A stretch of DNA of 64,000 nucleotides from Nonlabens sp. (lineage in GTDB: Bacteria > Bacteroidota > Bacteroidia > Flavobacteriales > Flavobacteriaceae), in assembly GCF_018401815.1 (NCBI RefSeq), contig NZ_JAGYKG010000001.1, forward strand, positions 186,001 through 250,000. Direction: 5' to 3'. A program made the position numbers and the translations under genes. The notes below the pieces were generated by a model. That model worked only from the letters and a program-made list of their open reading frames with translations, had not been told where the DNA came from and made no database searches. Below, one piece after another: positions 52,774 through 61,300 of this stretch. Position 1 is the stretch's first letter; every line of letters begins with the position of its first letter.

Positions 52774-53076
52774 TTAATTTTCTTTAGTGATCACTGTCTC
52801 GTTGAGTTTCTTAGAAAGCTCTGCTGAAATAGCACTTCTTTCAAAAGTCATCTTACCAGCTCCGGTTTCTATTATCACAGTACCTTTATCAGCATTGATC
52901 TGATTTACTTTACCGTGAATACCACTGGTGGTGATTACTTTATAACCCACTTTAAGTGAGTCTGAAAATTCTTTTTCTTCCTTACGTTTTTTTGATTGAG
53001 GTCTCATTATTAAAAAATAAAAGACAACAATAATAAGTAAGTAAGGAGCAAAATTTAATATGGTGTTAGTGTCCAT
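52774..53076 (-). CDS. yajC: Preprotein translocase subunit YajC
   Basis: 100 residues. One N-terminal membrane helix (FAPYLLIIVVFYFLIMRPQSKK) followed by a cytoplasmic domain with LKVGYKVITTSGIHGKV is the family pattern. YajC associates with SecDF and the Sec translocon. It lies 12 bp after the DUF1573 gene and ends at a terminator. Confidence 0.94.
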   Translation of the reverse strand: MDTNTILNFAPYLLIIVVFYFLIMRPQSKKRKEEKEFSDSLKVGYKVITTSGIHGKVNQINADKGTVIIETGAGKMTFERSAISAELSKKLNETVITKEN

Positions 53077-53088
53077 TAAAACAGTTTC

Positions 53089-53562
53089 TTAGGAGTTAGG
53101 TGCAGCGGGCTTCGCTTTAGGTGTCACAAAACCTTTGATGCGGATCGATTCTGTTCCCGACTCTGTATTTGCTTTAATTGTTACCGTTTTGGTTTGAGCG
53201 TTTGGCTTTCCGTTAGTATTAAATTTTACTAGCATAGTACCTTGAGCACCTGGAGCTATAGGCTCTTTAGACCATGTAGGAACCGTACATCCACAAGATC
53301 CTTTTGCGTTTACTACAATAAGTGGAGCACTACCCGTATTGGTAAACTGGTATTCGTGTTCTACAACAACGCCTTCTTCTACCGTACCAAAATCAAATTC
53401 AGTTTCCGTAAAAGTCATTTCTGGAAAGTTACCCGCAACTTCCTTATTGGCCGCAGCTGCAGTAAGGTTTGCTTGATCGATTGTTGCTGATTCTGCTTTC
53501 TCGTTACAGCTTGTTAAAGCCATTGTAGCCACAGCAGCTAGCATTAAAACTAATTTTTTCAT
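53089..53562 (-). CDS. DUF1573 domain lipoprotein
   Basis: 157 residues. Signal peptide with lipobox LTSC, then the DUF1573 (ASH-like beta) domain: FDFGTVEEGVVVEHEYQFTN, GSAPLIVVNAKGSCGCTVP and GKPNAQTKTVTIKAN. The SCGCT motif is invariant in the family. Function unknown; it is envelope-located. It sits between nusB and yajC, a conserved flavobacterial neighbourhood. Confidence 0.9.
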   Translation of the reverse strand: MKKLVLMLAAVATMALTSCNEKAESATIDQANLTAAAANKEVAGNFPEMTFTETEFDFGTVEEGVVVEHEYQFTNTGSAPLIVVNAKGSCGCTVPTWSKEPIAPGAQGTMLVKFNTNGKPNAQTKTVTIKANTESGTESIRIKGFVTPKAKPAAPNS

Positions 53563-53644
53563 TTTGTTTTTATTTAATATTACTTATACATGTGGAACAA
53601 ATGTAATTAAAAACATCATTCCAACCAATGTCATTAACACTAGG

Positions 53645-54580
53645 TTACATCAATCCGCGTCCCATTTTATTTAATTCCTCACTTTTCTCCAACTCTTTCA
53701 ATAAATTATCTAGAATTCCATTGATAAAAGTCGCGCTCTTAGGGGTGCTATAGTCTTTTGCGATTTCCAAATATTCATTTAGAGTGACCTTTACTGGAAT
53801 ATCAGAAAAATAAAGAAACTCGGCCTGAGCCATAAGCAGGAGTACCAGATCAATTTGAGCGATACGCTCCGTGTCCCAATTAGGAGTTTTACCTTCAATA
53901 CGGGCAGAAAGTTCGTCTATATTAAGAATGGTTTTTCTAAAAAGACTCATGGTAAACTTTGCGTCTGAATCATCCTTAAAGAGCGGCGGAAGCACCACAT
54001 CCTTTGCTGGTTTCACTTTACGTAAAAAATGAATGATCGTCGAGTTGATCAAAGGATAGTCATCGGTCCACGTGATATTGACATCTTCTAAATAATCCAT
54101 CAATTCATCGCTAGGTGCAATGATATCCTCATAGATGTAGGTCAAGAATTTTAAATCCTTTTTTACCGAAGGCTCGTCGTCCATCGCATAAACTACAAAG
54201 GTTTTACTTTCTTGAATTTTATTGTAAAGGTTTTCAACATACTTAGAATCCAGGTGCCATGGATTTAAGCGGCGTTGTTGTAAGGCGGCTTTTAAAGCCT
54301 CACTTTCTCTCAATTTCAAGAGAATTTTATTATCGATCAACTGCCTTGAAGGATGGAGCTCTACACTTTTAGAAATACGTTGCCGCTTTTTGGTATGCTT
54401 ATCTACGGCAACTTCGTGAATTTTCACTAGTAATTGTAACATATAAAGGAACAAGGTGTACGATTGCGTCATACTGGAGTTGATAAACTTTTCAAGATCT
54501 TTAAGATCGTCTGGACGTTGACGTTGAAAAGAAAAAACTGCTTGCATGACTTTGATGCGTAACTGTCTTCTGGTAAGCAT
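53645..54580 (-). CDS. nusB: Transcription antitermination factor NusB (long form)
   Basis: 311 residues, about twice the length of E. coli NusB. The N-terminus LTRRQLRIKVMQAVFSF aligns with the family start, and the C-terminal 120 residues carry the NusB core (AQIDLVLLLMAQAEFLYF, PVKVTLNEYLEIAKDYSTPKS, FINGILDNLL). The extra middle segment is normal for Bacteroidota. It acts in rRNA transcription antitermination. A GCTTTCGCGAAAGC palindrome lies 46 bp upstream of the ATG. Confidence 0.92.
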   Translation of the reverse strand: MLTRRQLRIKVMQAVFSFQRQRPDDLKDLEKFINSSMTQSYTLFLYMLQLLVKIHEVAVDKHTKKRQRISKSVELHPSRQLIDNKILLKLRESEALKAALQQRRLNPWHLDSKYVENLYNKIQESKTFVVYAMDDEPSVKKDLKFLTYIYEDIIAPSDELMDYLEDVNITWTDDYPLINSTIIHFLRKVKPAKDVVLPPLFKDDSDAKFTMSLFRKTILNIDELSARIEGKTPNWDTERIAQIDLVLLLMAQAEFLYFSDIPVKVTLNEYLEIAKDYSTPKSATFINGILDNLLKELEKSEELNKMGRGLM

Positions 54581-54625
54581 AAGAACGATTTGTTTGTTTA
54601 CTTAAGCGGGCTATGAGGTATGGTA

Positions 54626-54639
54626 GCTTTCGCGAAAGC
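54626..54639. repeat. 14-bp palindrome GCTTTCGCGAAAGC, copy 14
   Basis: Perfect intergenic copy 46 bp upstream of nusB; the last copy before the 9.4-kb stretch without any. Confidence 0.95.
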
Positions 54640-54711
54640 GGAGTTATACTAACTTAAAACCTAGATTCTATTTCTAAAAATCAGGCAAAAATACTGTTTT
54701 AAAACGGACTA

Positions 54712-55815
54712 CTATCCTTGATGTTCGTGTTTTCTGGCAGCAATACGGGCCTGAGCAATTTCTAAGGCAGCTTTATGTGTGGTAACACCAGATTCTTTAG
54801 CTCTATTGAGGATTTCTATAGTTGTGGTGTAAATATTCTCTGTTTTTCTCATGATTTCTGTGCGGTCATAACCTTCCAACTCTGCATATACATTGATGAT
54901 TCCACCCGCATTTATTAAAAAGTCAGGTGCGTAAACAATACCTCTTTTTTGTAAAAGAGCCCCGTGCTTCACCTCATCTGCGAGCTGATTATTTGCTGCA
55001 CCTGCTATGATGGATGCCTTAAGTTTATGAATGGTATGATCGTTTATCGTGGCACCTAAAGCACATGGAGCATAAATATCCATGTTTTCAGAATACAAAT
55101 CGTTTCCCCCATAAATAGTGGCACCGTATTTATCCCTCACCTCTTCTAGTCTTTCTTGATTGAGGTCTGCAATAACAACTTCTGCTCCTTCTTGAGTCAA
55201 ATACTCTACTAGTGTTTCTCCTACATTACCTATCCCTTCTACATAGATTTTTTTATCTTCTAGCACATCGCTTCCATACTTAAAGTGAGCGGCGGCTTTC
55301 ATTCCCATAAAAACACCGTAAGCAGTGATAGGAGAAGGATTTCCAGCTCCACCTTTATCTTGAGAGATGCCCGTCACATAAGGGGTTACCTCACGAACGG
55401 TATCCATATCTTCAGTAGTCATTCCTACATCTTCAGCCGTGATGTAACGACCACTTAAAGAATGTACAAATTCTCCAAACCTACGCATCAACTCTGGTGT
55501 TTTTTGAGTTTTTGCATCACCAATAATAACAGCCTTACCTCCACCGAGATTTAATCCAGTGATAGCACTTTTAAAGGTCATGCCTCGAGAAAGCCTCAGC
55601 ACGTCATTAAGCGCCGCCCATTCATTTTCATAGTGCCACATTCGGGTACCCCCTAATGCTGGACCTAATACAGTGTTGTGAATACCGATGATGGCCTTCA
55701 ATCCTGTATCTTTGTCGTTGCAAAAAACGATTTGCTCGTGATCGTCAAAGGAAACCTGACCGAAGACAGGATCCTGATGAATTAATTTATCCAATGAGTC
55801 AAATTCTTGAGACAT
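54712..55815 (-). CDS. Leucine/Glu/Phe/Val dehydrogenase family protein
   Basis: 367 residues. GPALGGTRMWHYENE, the catalytic Lys region GMTFKSAITGLNLGGGKAVI, and the NAD motif YVEGIGNVGETLVEYL identify a leucine-dehydrogenase-like enzyme that deaminates branched-chain amino acids to 2-oxoacids. The length matches leucine dehydrogenase rather than glutamate dehydrogenase. It may act with HMG-CoA lyase in leucine degradation, though the genes are 45 kb apart. Confidence 0.9.
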   Translation of the reverse strand: MSQEFDSLDKLIHQDPVFGQVSFDDHEQIVFCNDKDTGLKAIIGIHNTVLGPALGGTRMWHYENEWAALNDVLRLSRGMTFKSAITGLNLGGGKAVIIGDAKTQKTPELMRRFGEFVHSLSGRYITAEDVGMTTEDMDTVREVTPYVTGISQDKGGAGNPSPITAYGVFMGMKAAAHFKYGSDVLEDKKIYVEGIGNVGETLVEYLTQEGAEVVIADLNQERLEEVRDKYGATIYGGNDLYSENMDIYAPCALGATINDHTIHKLKASIIAGAANNQLADEVKHGALLQKRGIVYAPDFLINAGGIINVYAELEGYDRTEIMRKTENIYTTTIEILNRAKESGVTTHKAALEIAQARIAARKHEHQG

Positions 55816-55953
55816 AAAAAAGATGTTTAGGCGCTTTTGTATTTGTTATTAAAAAGCCTGCAAAAATAACGTCATTTTAGGGATTTAACAATTTACCATG
55901 CTTAATTTACCAACCAAATAAAAAATAGTTTCCCAAAGGAAATTCGATCGTCA

Positions 55954-57714
55954 ATGAAAGAACTTAAAAAACTCAATGTACTCTTTGCCAAATACAAATG
56001 GCAACTTATAGGCGGGATTATTGTAACTATCATATCTCGCATCCTTTCTCTTTTTTTACCCAAATACGTAGGTAAGATTATTAATCTACTGAATGATTAT
56101 GATCAAGGTACCATCACTGATCAACAGATGCTGCAAGATGACCTGACCTGGTACATCTTTATTATTATAGGAACTACCTTACTTGCTGCACTACTTACTT
56201 TTATTATGCGACAATTAATTATCGTAGTCTCTAGACACCTAGAGTACGATCTGAAAAACATCGTATACCAGCAATATCAAAGACTTTCATTAGGTTTTTA
56301 CAAACAGAATCGCACAGGAGATTTAATGAATCGCATCAGTGAAGATGTCTCCAAAGTGCGTATGTACATGGGACCAGCGATTATGTACAGCATCAATATG
56401 CTGACATTGTTTGCCGTTGTTATCCCAGCAATGATCGACACCGCTCCTACCCTAGCGATCTATACGATTATCCCTTTACCCGTACTTTCCGTAGCGATAT
56501 ACGTGATTAGTCGAGAGATCAACAAGCGTTCTACATTAGTGCAAGAATATCTTTCTGATTTAAATACCATATCTCAAGAGTCTTTTAGTGGAATTTCTGT
56601 GATCAAGGCATACAATCTCGCCCCACAAATGACAGAGCAGTTTACAAAAGTGGCTAATGACAGTAAGGATAAAAACATCGACCTTGCCCGTATACAAGCC
56701 TTATTCTTTCCATTAATGGTGCTCCTGATAGGCTTGAGCAATATTATGGTCATCTACATAGGAGGAAAACAGGTGATCGATGGCACCATAGACGTAGGGA
56801 CCATTCCCGAATTCTTGATCTATGTCAACATGCTTACCTGGCCAGTGGCTGTGGTAGGTTGGGTAACTAATATGATACAGCAGGCAGAAGCCTCTCAAAA
56901 GAGAATCAACGAGTTCTTAGATATTGATCCCACCATAAAAAATCTCAATGAATCAGCAACGCCGATTCAAGGAACGATCACTTTTGAAAAAGTGAACTTT
57001 ACTTATGATGATACCAATATACACGCTTTAAAAGATATTTCTTTTGAAATAGAAGTAGGGAAAACGCTGGCCATTCTCGGTAAAACAGGAAGTGGAAAAT
57101 CGACTATTTTAGAACTTATAGGTAGGCTTTACGATATTGATACTGGTTCTTTAAAAATAGACGGTATAGAAATCAATAGTTTAAACTTAAATCACCTGAG
57201 AACGGCAATAGGTTATGTACCTCAAGATGCTTTCTTATTCTCTGATACTATAGGAAATAATATTGCCTTCGGTAAAAAAGATGCCACCCAAGAAGAAATA
57301 GTAGCTGCAGCAAAGAATGCTGTGGTTCATAAAAACATCGCCGAGTTCACTAAAGGGTATGAAACCGTTTTGGGAGAACGAGGTATTACTCTAAGCGGTG
57401 GACAAAAACAACGGGTCTCCATCGCAAGAGCCATTATTAAAAAACCTCAAATTTTATTATTTGACGATTGTTTAAGCGCCGTAGACACGGAAACAGAGGA
57501 GAACATCTTGAACAATCTTAAAAAGATCACTCATAACACCACTACGATTATAGTGAGTCACCGTGTAAGTAGTGCCAAAAATGCCGATCACATTATCGTA
57601 CTCGATGAGGGCACTATTATTGAACGAGGAACTCATGAATCCCTTTTAAATGACAAAGGCTATTATGCAGAGCTGTTTGCTAATCAAATGTTAGAAGAAG
57701 AAATCGACGATTAA
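55954..57714 (+). CDS. ABC exporter, fused permease and ATPase
   Basis: 586 residues. Six membrane helices in the first about 310 residues, then the ATPase domain: Walker A ILGKTGSGKSTILEL, Q-loop IGYVPQDAFLFSDT, signature LSGGQKQRVSIARA, Walker B ILLFDDCLSAVD and the H-loop in IIVSHRVSS. It is a type IV (MsbA/multidrug-like) half-transporter acting as a dimer. Substrate unknown. Nothing adjacent indicates peptide or lipid export. Confidence 0.93.
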   Translation: MKELKKLNVLFAKYKWQLIGGIIVTIISRILSLFLPKYVGKIINLLNDYDQGTITDQQMLQDDLTWYIFIIIGTTLLAALLTFIMRQLIIVVSRHLEYDLKNIVYQQYQRLSLGFYKQNRTGDLMNRISEDVSKVRMYMGPAIMYSINMLTLFAVVIPAMIDTAPTLAIYTIIPLPVLSVAIYVISREINKRSTLVQEYLSDLNTISQESFSGISVIKAYNLAPQMTEQFTKVANDSKDKNIDLARIQALFFPLMVLLIGLSNIMVIYIGGKQVIDGTIDVGTIPEFLIYVNMLTWPVAVVGWVTNMIQQAEASQKRINEFLDIDPTIKNLNESATPIQGTITFEKVNFTYDDTNIHALKDISFEIEVGKTLAILGKTGSGKSTILELIGRLYDIDTGSLKIDGIEINSLNLNHLRTAIGYVPQDAFLFSDTIGNNIAFGKKDATQEEIVAAAKNAVVHKNIAEFTKGYETVLGERGITLSGGQKQRVSIARAIIKKPQILLFDDCLSAVDTETEENILNNLKKITHNTTTIIVSHRVSSAKNADHIIVLDEGTIIERGTHESLLNDKGYYAELFANQMLEEEIDD

Positions 57715-58355
57715 ATAGTAGCGTTTTTGACTTGTGTACTGTAAGTTTAAATCCACGTGTACGATCTTATAGGAGTTCTACCCCTGGTTCATACCTCAAT
57801 TGTAGTCGTGCCCGAAAAAATCAGGAGCCTAAGTTAAATTCAAGAAAAAGTCTTAATGATACTGATCCGACAAGAAAAAAATCACTTTAAAATTTAAGAC
57901 TCAAGTTGACTCAGAAGCTTTAAAAGAGCGTTGCACTGCCAAAGATATTGCTCAACGTTTTTATAATAAGGCTGAGCAAGTAAATCTGTCAAGGCGAGAG
58001 TTTTTAAGTGAAGCTAAAAGGTTGGTAACAAAGAGTACGCCTTCAAAAAATATCGCAGTAGAACTTAAAAAAACACCTTATTAACAGTAATAGGTCAACA
58101 AAAAGTTGCGCTTTTTTTAAAAGAATGCTTCGCAATAACCCCCTTGAAGGAATCACAAAAAATAAGAAGAAAGGTATTTATTGAACAACCAAATGCGGTT
58201 TGCACGACTATTGACCTGCACCTCATTTAATACAGGGCCTGTCAAATTATCGCAATAGTTATGTGATACTGCCTTCTTTTTAGTTATTTAGGTTGGGCTA
58301 TTCCCTCCTTTAAGGGAAACACCAACAGCTTGTTATGATATACCCATTCTAAACA
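57715..58355. other. Gene-poor stretch between the ABC exporter and the BspA-like gene
   Basis: 641 bp with one ORF fragment (57866-58084), described separately. A weak 6-bp stem (TTCCCT and AGGGAA) lies at 58301-58318. No tRNA, long repeat or palindrome copy is seen. Confidence 0.5.
57866..58084 (+). pseudogene. Open-frame fragment without a start codon
   Basis: The frame is open for 72 codons between a TGA at 57863 and the TAA at 58082, with coding-like composition: KITLKFKTQVDSEALKERC, AKDIAQRFYNKAEQV, SRREFLSEAKRLV. No ATG, GTG or TTG occurs at its beginning, so it is probably the 3' part of a broken gene. The helical, Lys-rich character is compatible with a DNA-binding or mobilisation protein, but I cannot name a family. 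It may mark the edge of an acquired segment before the surface-protein genes. Confidence 0.35.
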
Positions 58356-61300
58356 TTATAATCCGTATCTTACCTTTACAGCATTGTAATTTTGTTGGAT
58401 TTCTGCTGCTGTAAGTACTCTATTATAAATGAGAACTTTGGCAATGGTACCGTTAAACCGATAGGAAGATCCAGCTCTAGATCCTATATATAACTTATGA
58501 CTTGTGTAATTTCCACTGTTGTCATTGGCAAGAGTAGGGTCAATGGCACTACTTGGAGCATTATTATCAATATAAATTAAAGTTTGATCAGTAGCATTTA
58601 AACTTCTATCCGTTGTCGCTGAAAAAAGATGCCAATTATTATCATTTATAGCAGCTATTGAATTGCGCACGTTATAACCTTGATTTTTGTCCGTAAATTG
58701 CATTTTATCGCTATTTTGAAAGACGCCAAAAGCATTATTGGAATTCCAATCAATACTATGCTCCATAATCATTTCAGCACCAGTAGTTGCTGTTTTTAAA
58801 ATGATTTGAATGCTTAGCTTATCTGTACTTGAGAGGTCCAGATTGTTGTAGGTCACAACATAATCATTTACCCCATCAAAAACCATAGCGCCATTATTCG
58901 CACTAGTATATCCAACACCATTGACAAGCGTCCCGCCATTACCATTACCGCTGATATCTGTCCACGTAGTGCCTGTTCCCGAGTAACTTGCTGTATTACC
59001 CGCATCCAAATGCATGATTAAGCCCGAAGTGACTAAATTCTCATATGGGTCTTGAACAGCACCATTTTTATTTAAACCCAAATTACCACCTATCGATCCA
59101 TTTGCATTGACAAAGTTCACATCAGTACTTGAAATGCCTCCGTATTTTGAAACTAAATCTTTTCCCAAAACCGTTAGTAGTGTTGAGATCGAATTTCCTT
59201 CATAGTTTGCGTCTGCCGCTTGTGTGGCCGTAATGGTGGCCGTACCTACACCGGTAAAAGTGATTACCGAACCGCTTAGGGTAGCGACGGCGGTATTGTA
59301 ACTGGTATAGACTATCGGGTTGGAATTGTTTGTGGTGGGTGGCACAATGGTATGTGTTCCCGTAAAATACTGTTTGGTAATTGCTGCAAAGGTTCCATAG
59401 GTAGAATTTGCAATATCTAAAATGGTGATGGTAAGGGTTTGTGAAGTAGCATTGCTGGCAGCATCTATTGCTATTATCTCCGCAACATAGGTATTAGAAT
59501 TTAAAGTACTTGCAGGTGTTTCAAAATCGGGAGCTGTGTTGAAAACTAAATTACCGTTATTATCTATACTTAGTAAAGCTTCATCATTGGAATTACCTAA
59601 AGACCAAGTTACAACTTCATCTGCTAAAAATGTGTGAACCGCAGCAATATTTTCATTTATAGATATCGTGCTATTTAATCCAGAAGCGCTACTCGGACCT
59701 GTAATAATTGGATATTTAAAATCATTTAATTGGGCCGTATTATTACTTTGTGTTGTAGCTGCCGCATTTCCAGAAACATCAAAAATAGAATTTACTACAG
59801 GTGTTACGGTAAGCAGTTCTGTGCCGTCTGGAGTTCCATTAATATCCATTCCTAAAACAAAAGTTAGATTATTGGAAGCAGAAATACTACTTGGTGTAGT
59901 TGCATTTAATGTTGCTGACCCTCCTGATAACGAATATAAAAAATCGGAACTTTCTAGGGAACCACTAGCTACATCCGTGCGGTACACATTTTCACTAAAA
60001 GTGATACTAATAGTTGCGTTGTTAGATGCTAATGTACTACTTACTATAAAAGGAACTATTGTATCAGCATCCATACCGCCATCTGTAATGGTCCAATTTT
60101 TATTTGCTATTAACGTAGTGTTTCTAGCCGTTAAAACACTGGTTTCGTTTGAATACTTACTACTCCCAAAATGAGCATTTAAGTTGATAGGCACTAAGGA
60201 TTCACCAGAATCTAATGTAGACCAACCCAACAATAATGCATCATAGTTTGCTCTTGATAATTTACCACCTGCTAAAAAAGAGAATAACTTAGTCACCCTT
60301 GAAATATTCCAGGAACTAATATCTTGATTAAAGGACGTTGCAAAATAGAACATGTAATCCATATCAATTGTTTTATTGGATTCATTGGTAAATTGCCAAT
60401 TGGCTAAACTTTGGTTAAATTGATATGCATTATGAAACATTTGCCTAAAATTTGTTACTTTCGATACATTCCAGCTATTTATATCTTGATTGAAAAGTGG
60501 TGTATTAAAAAACATGTAACGCATATTGGTTACATTTCCTGTTTTAATTCCCCAATTTAAAGGCGCATTGAAAATTGGCATTTGTTGAAACATTCCTTCC
60601 ATATTAGTAACGCTAGATACATCCCAATTACTTAAATCTCGATTGAATACATTATTGGAATTAAACATATTTGACATGTTAGTTACGTTTGAAACATTCC
60701 AACTGCTGATATCAATATTAAAAGCATCTGCATTTTGAAACATGCTCGCCATATTGGTTACGTTACCTACATTCCATCCACTAATATCTTGAGCAAATAC
60801 GTTTGCGTTGTTAAACATACTGGACATGCTGGTTACGTTGGCTACATTCCAACTGCCAATATTTTGATTAAATGAGGTGGCACCTAGAAACATATTTGCC
60901 ATAGATGTAAACCGTTCTGTATTCCAATTCGAAATATTTTGATTAAAGGCAGTTGCATTTTGAAACATGAAACTTGCATTAACATTCTTAGCAGGATTTG
61001 TTGTAAAAACCCAACTAGAAATATCCCCGTTAAAAGAAGTACATTCTTGAAACATTTGACGCGGGTCGATTAGATTTCCAACATTCCAAGAATTTAAACT
61101 TTGGTTAAAGCTATTGGTTCTGTAAAACATCAAATTAGTGCTCGTTACGTTGGAAACATCCCAACCGTCAATATCTTGGTTGAACTGAGGTGCCTCTGCA
61201 AACATTCTTTGCATGTTGGTTACGTTACCCGTTTTTATTCCCCAATTTAGAGGAGAATTAAAAACAGATGCACTTTGAAACATGTAAGTCATATTTGTAA

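Noticed and set aside
1359..54639. GCTTTCGCGAAAGC as a parS centromere site
   Set aside because: Fourteen copies spread evenly over 53 kb are far too many, and the sequence differs from the parS consensus.
59668..60174. Plus-strand 168-codon frame opposite the BspA-like gene
   Set aside because: It is antisense to the strongly supported repeat protein and has no recognisable features.
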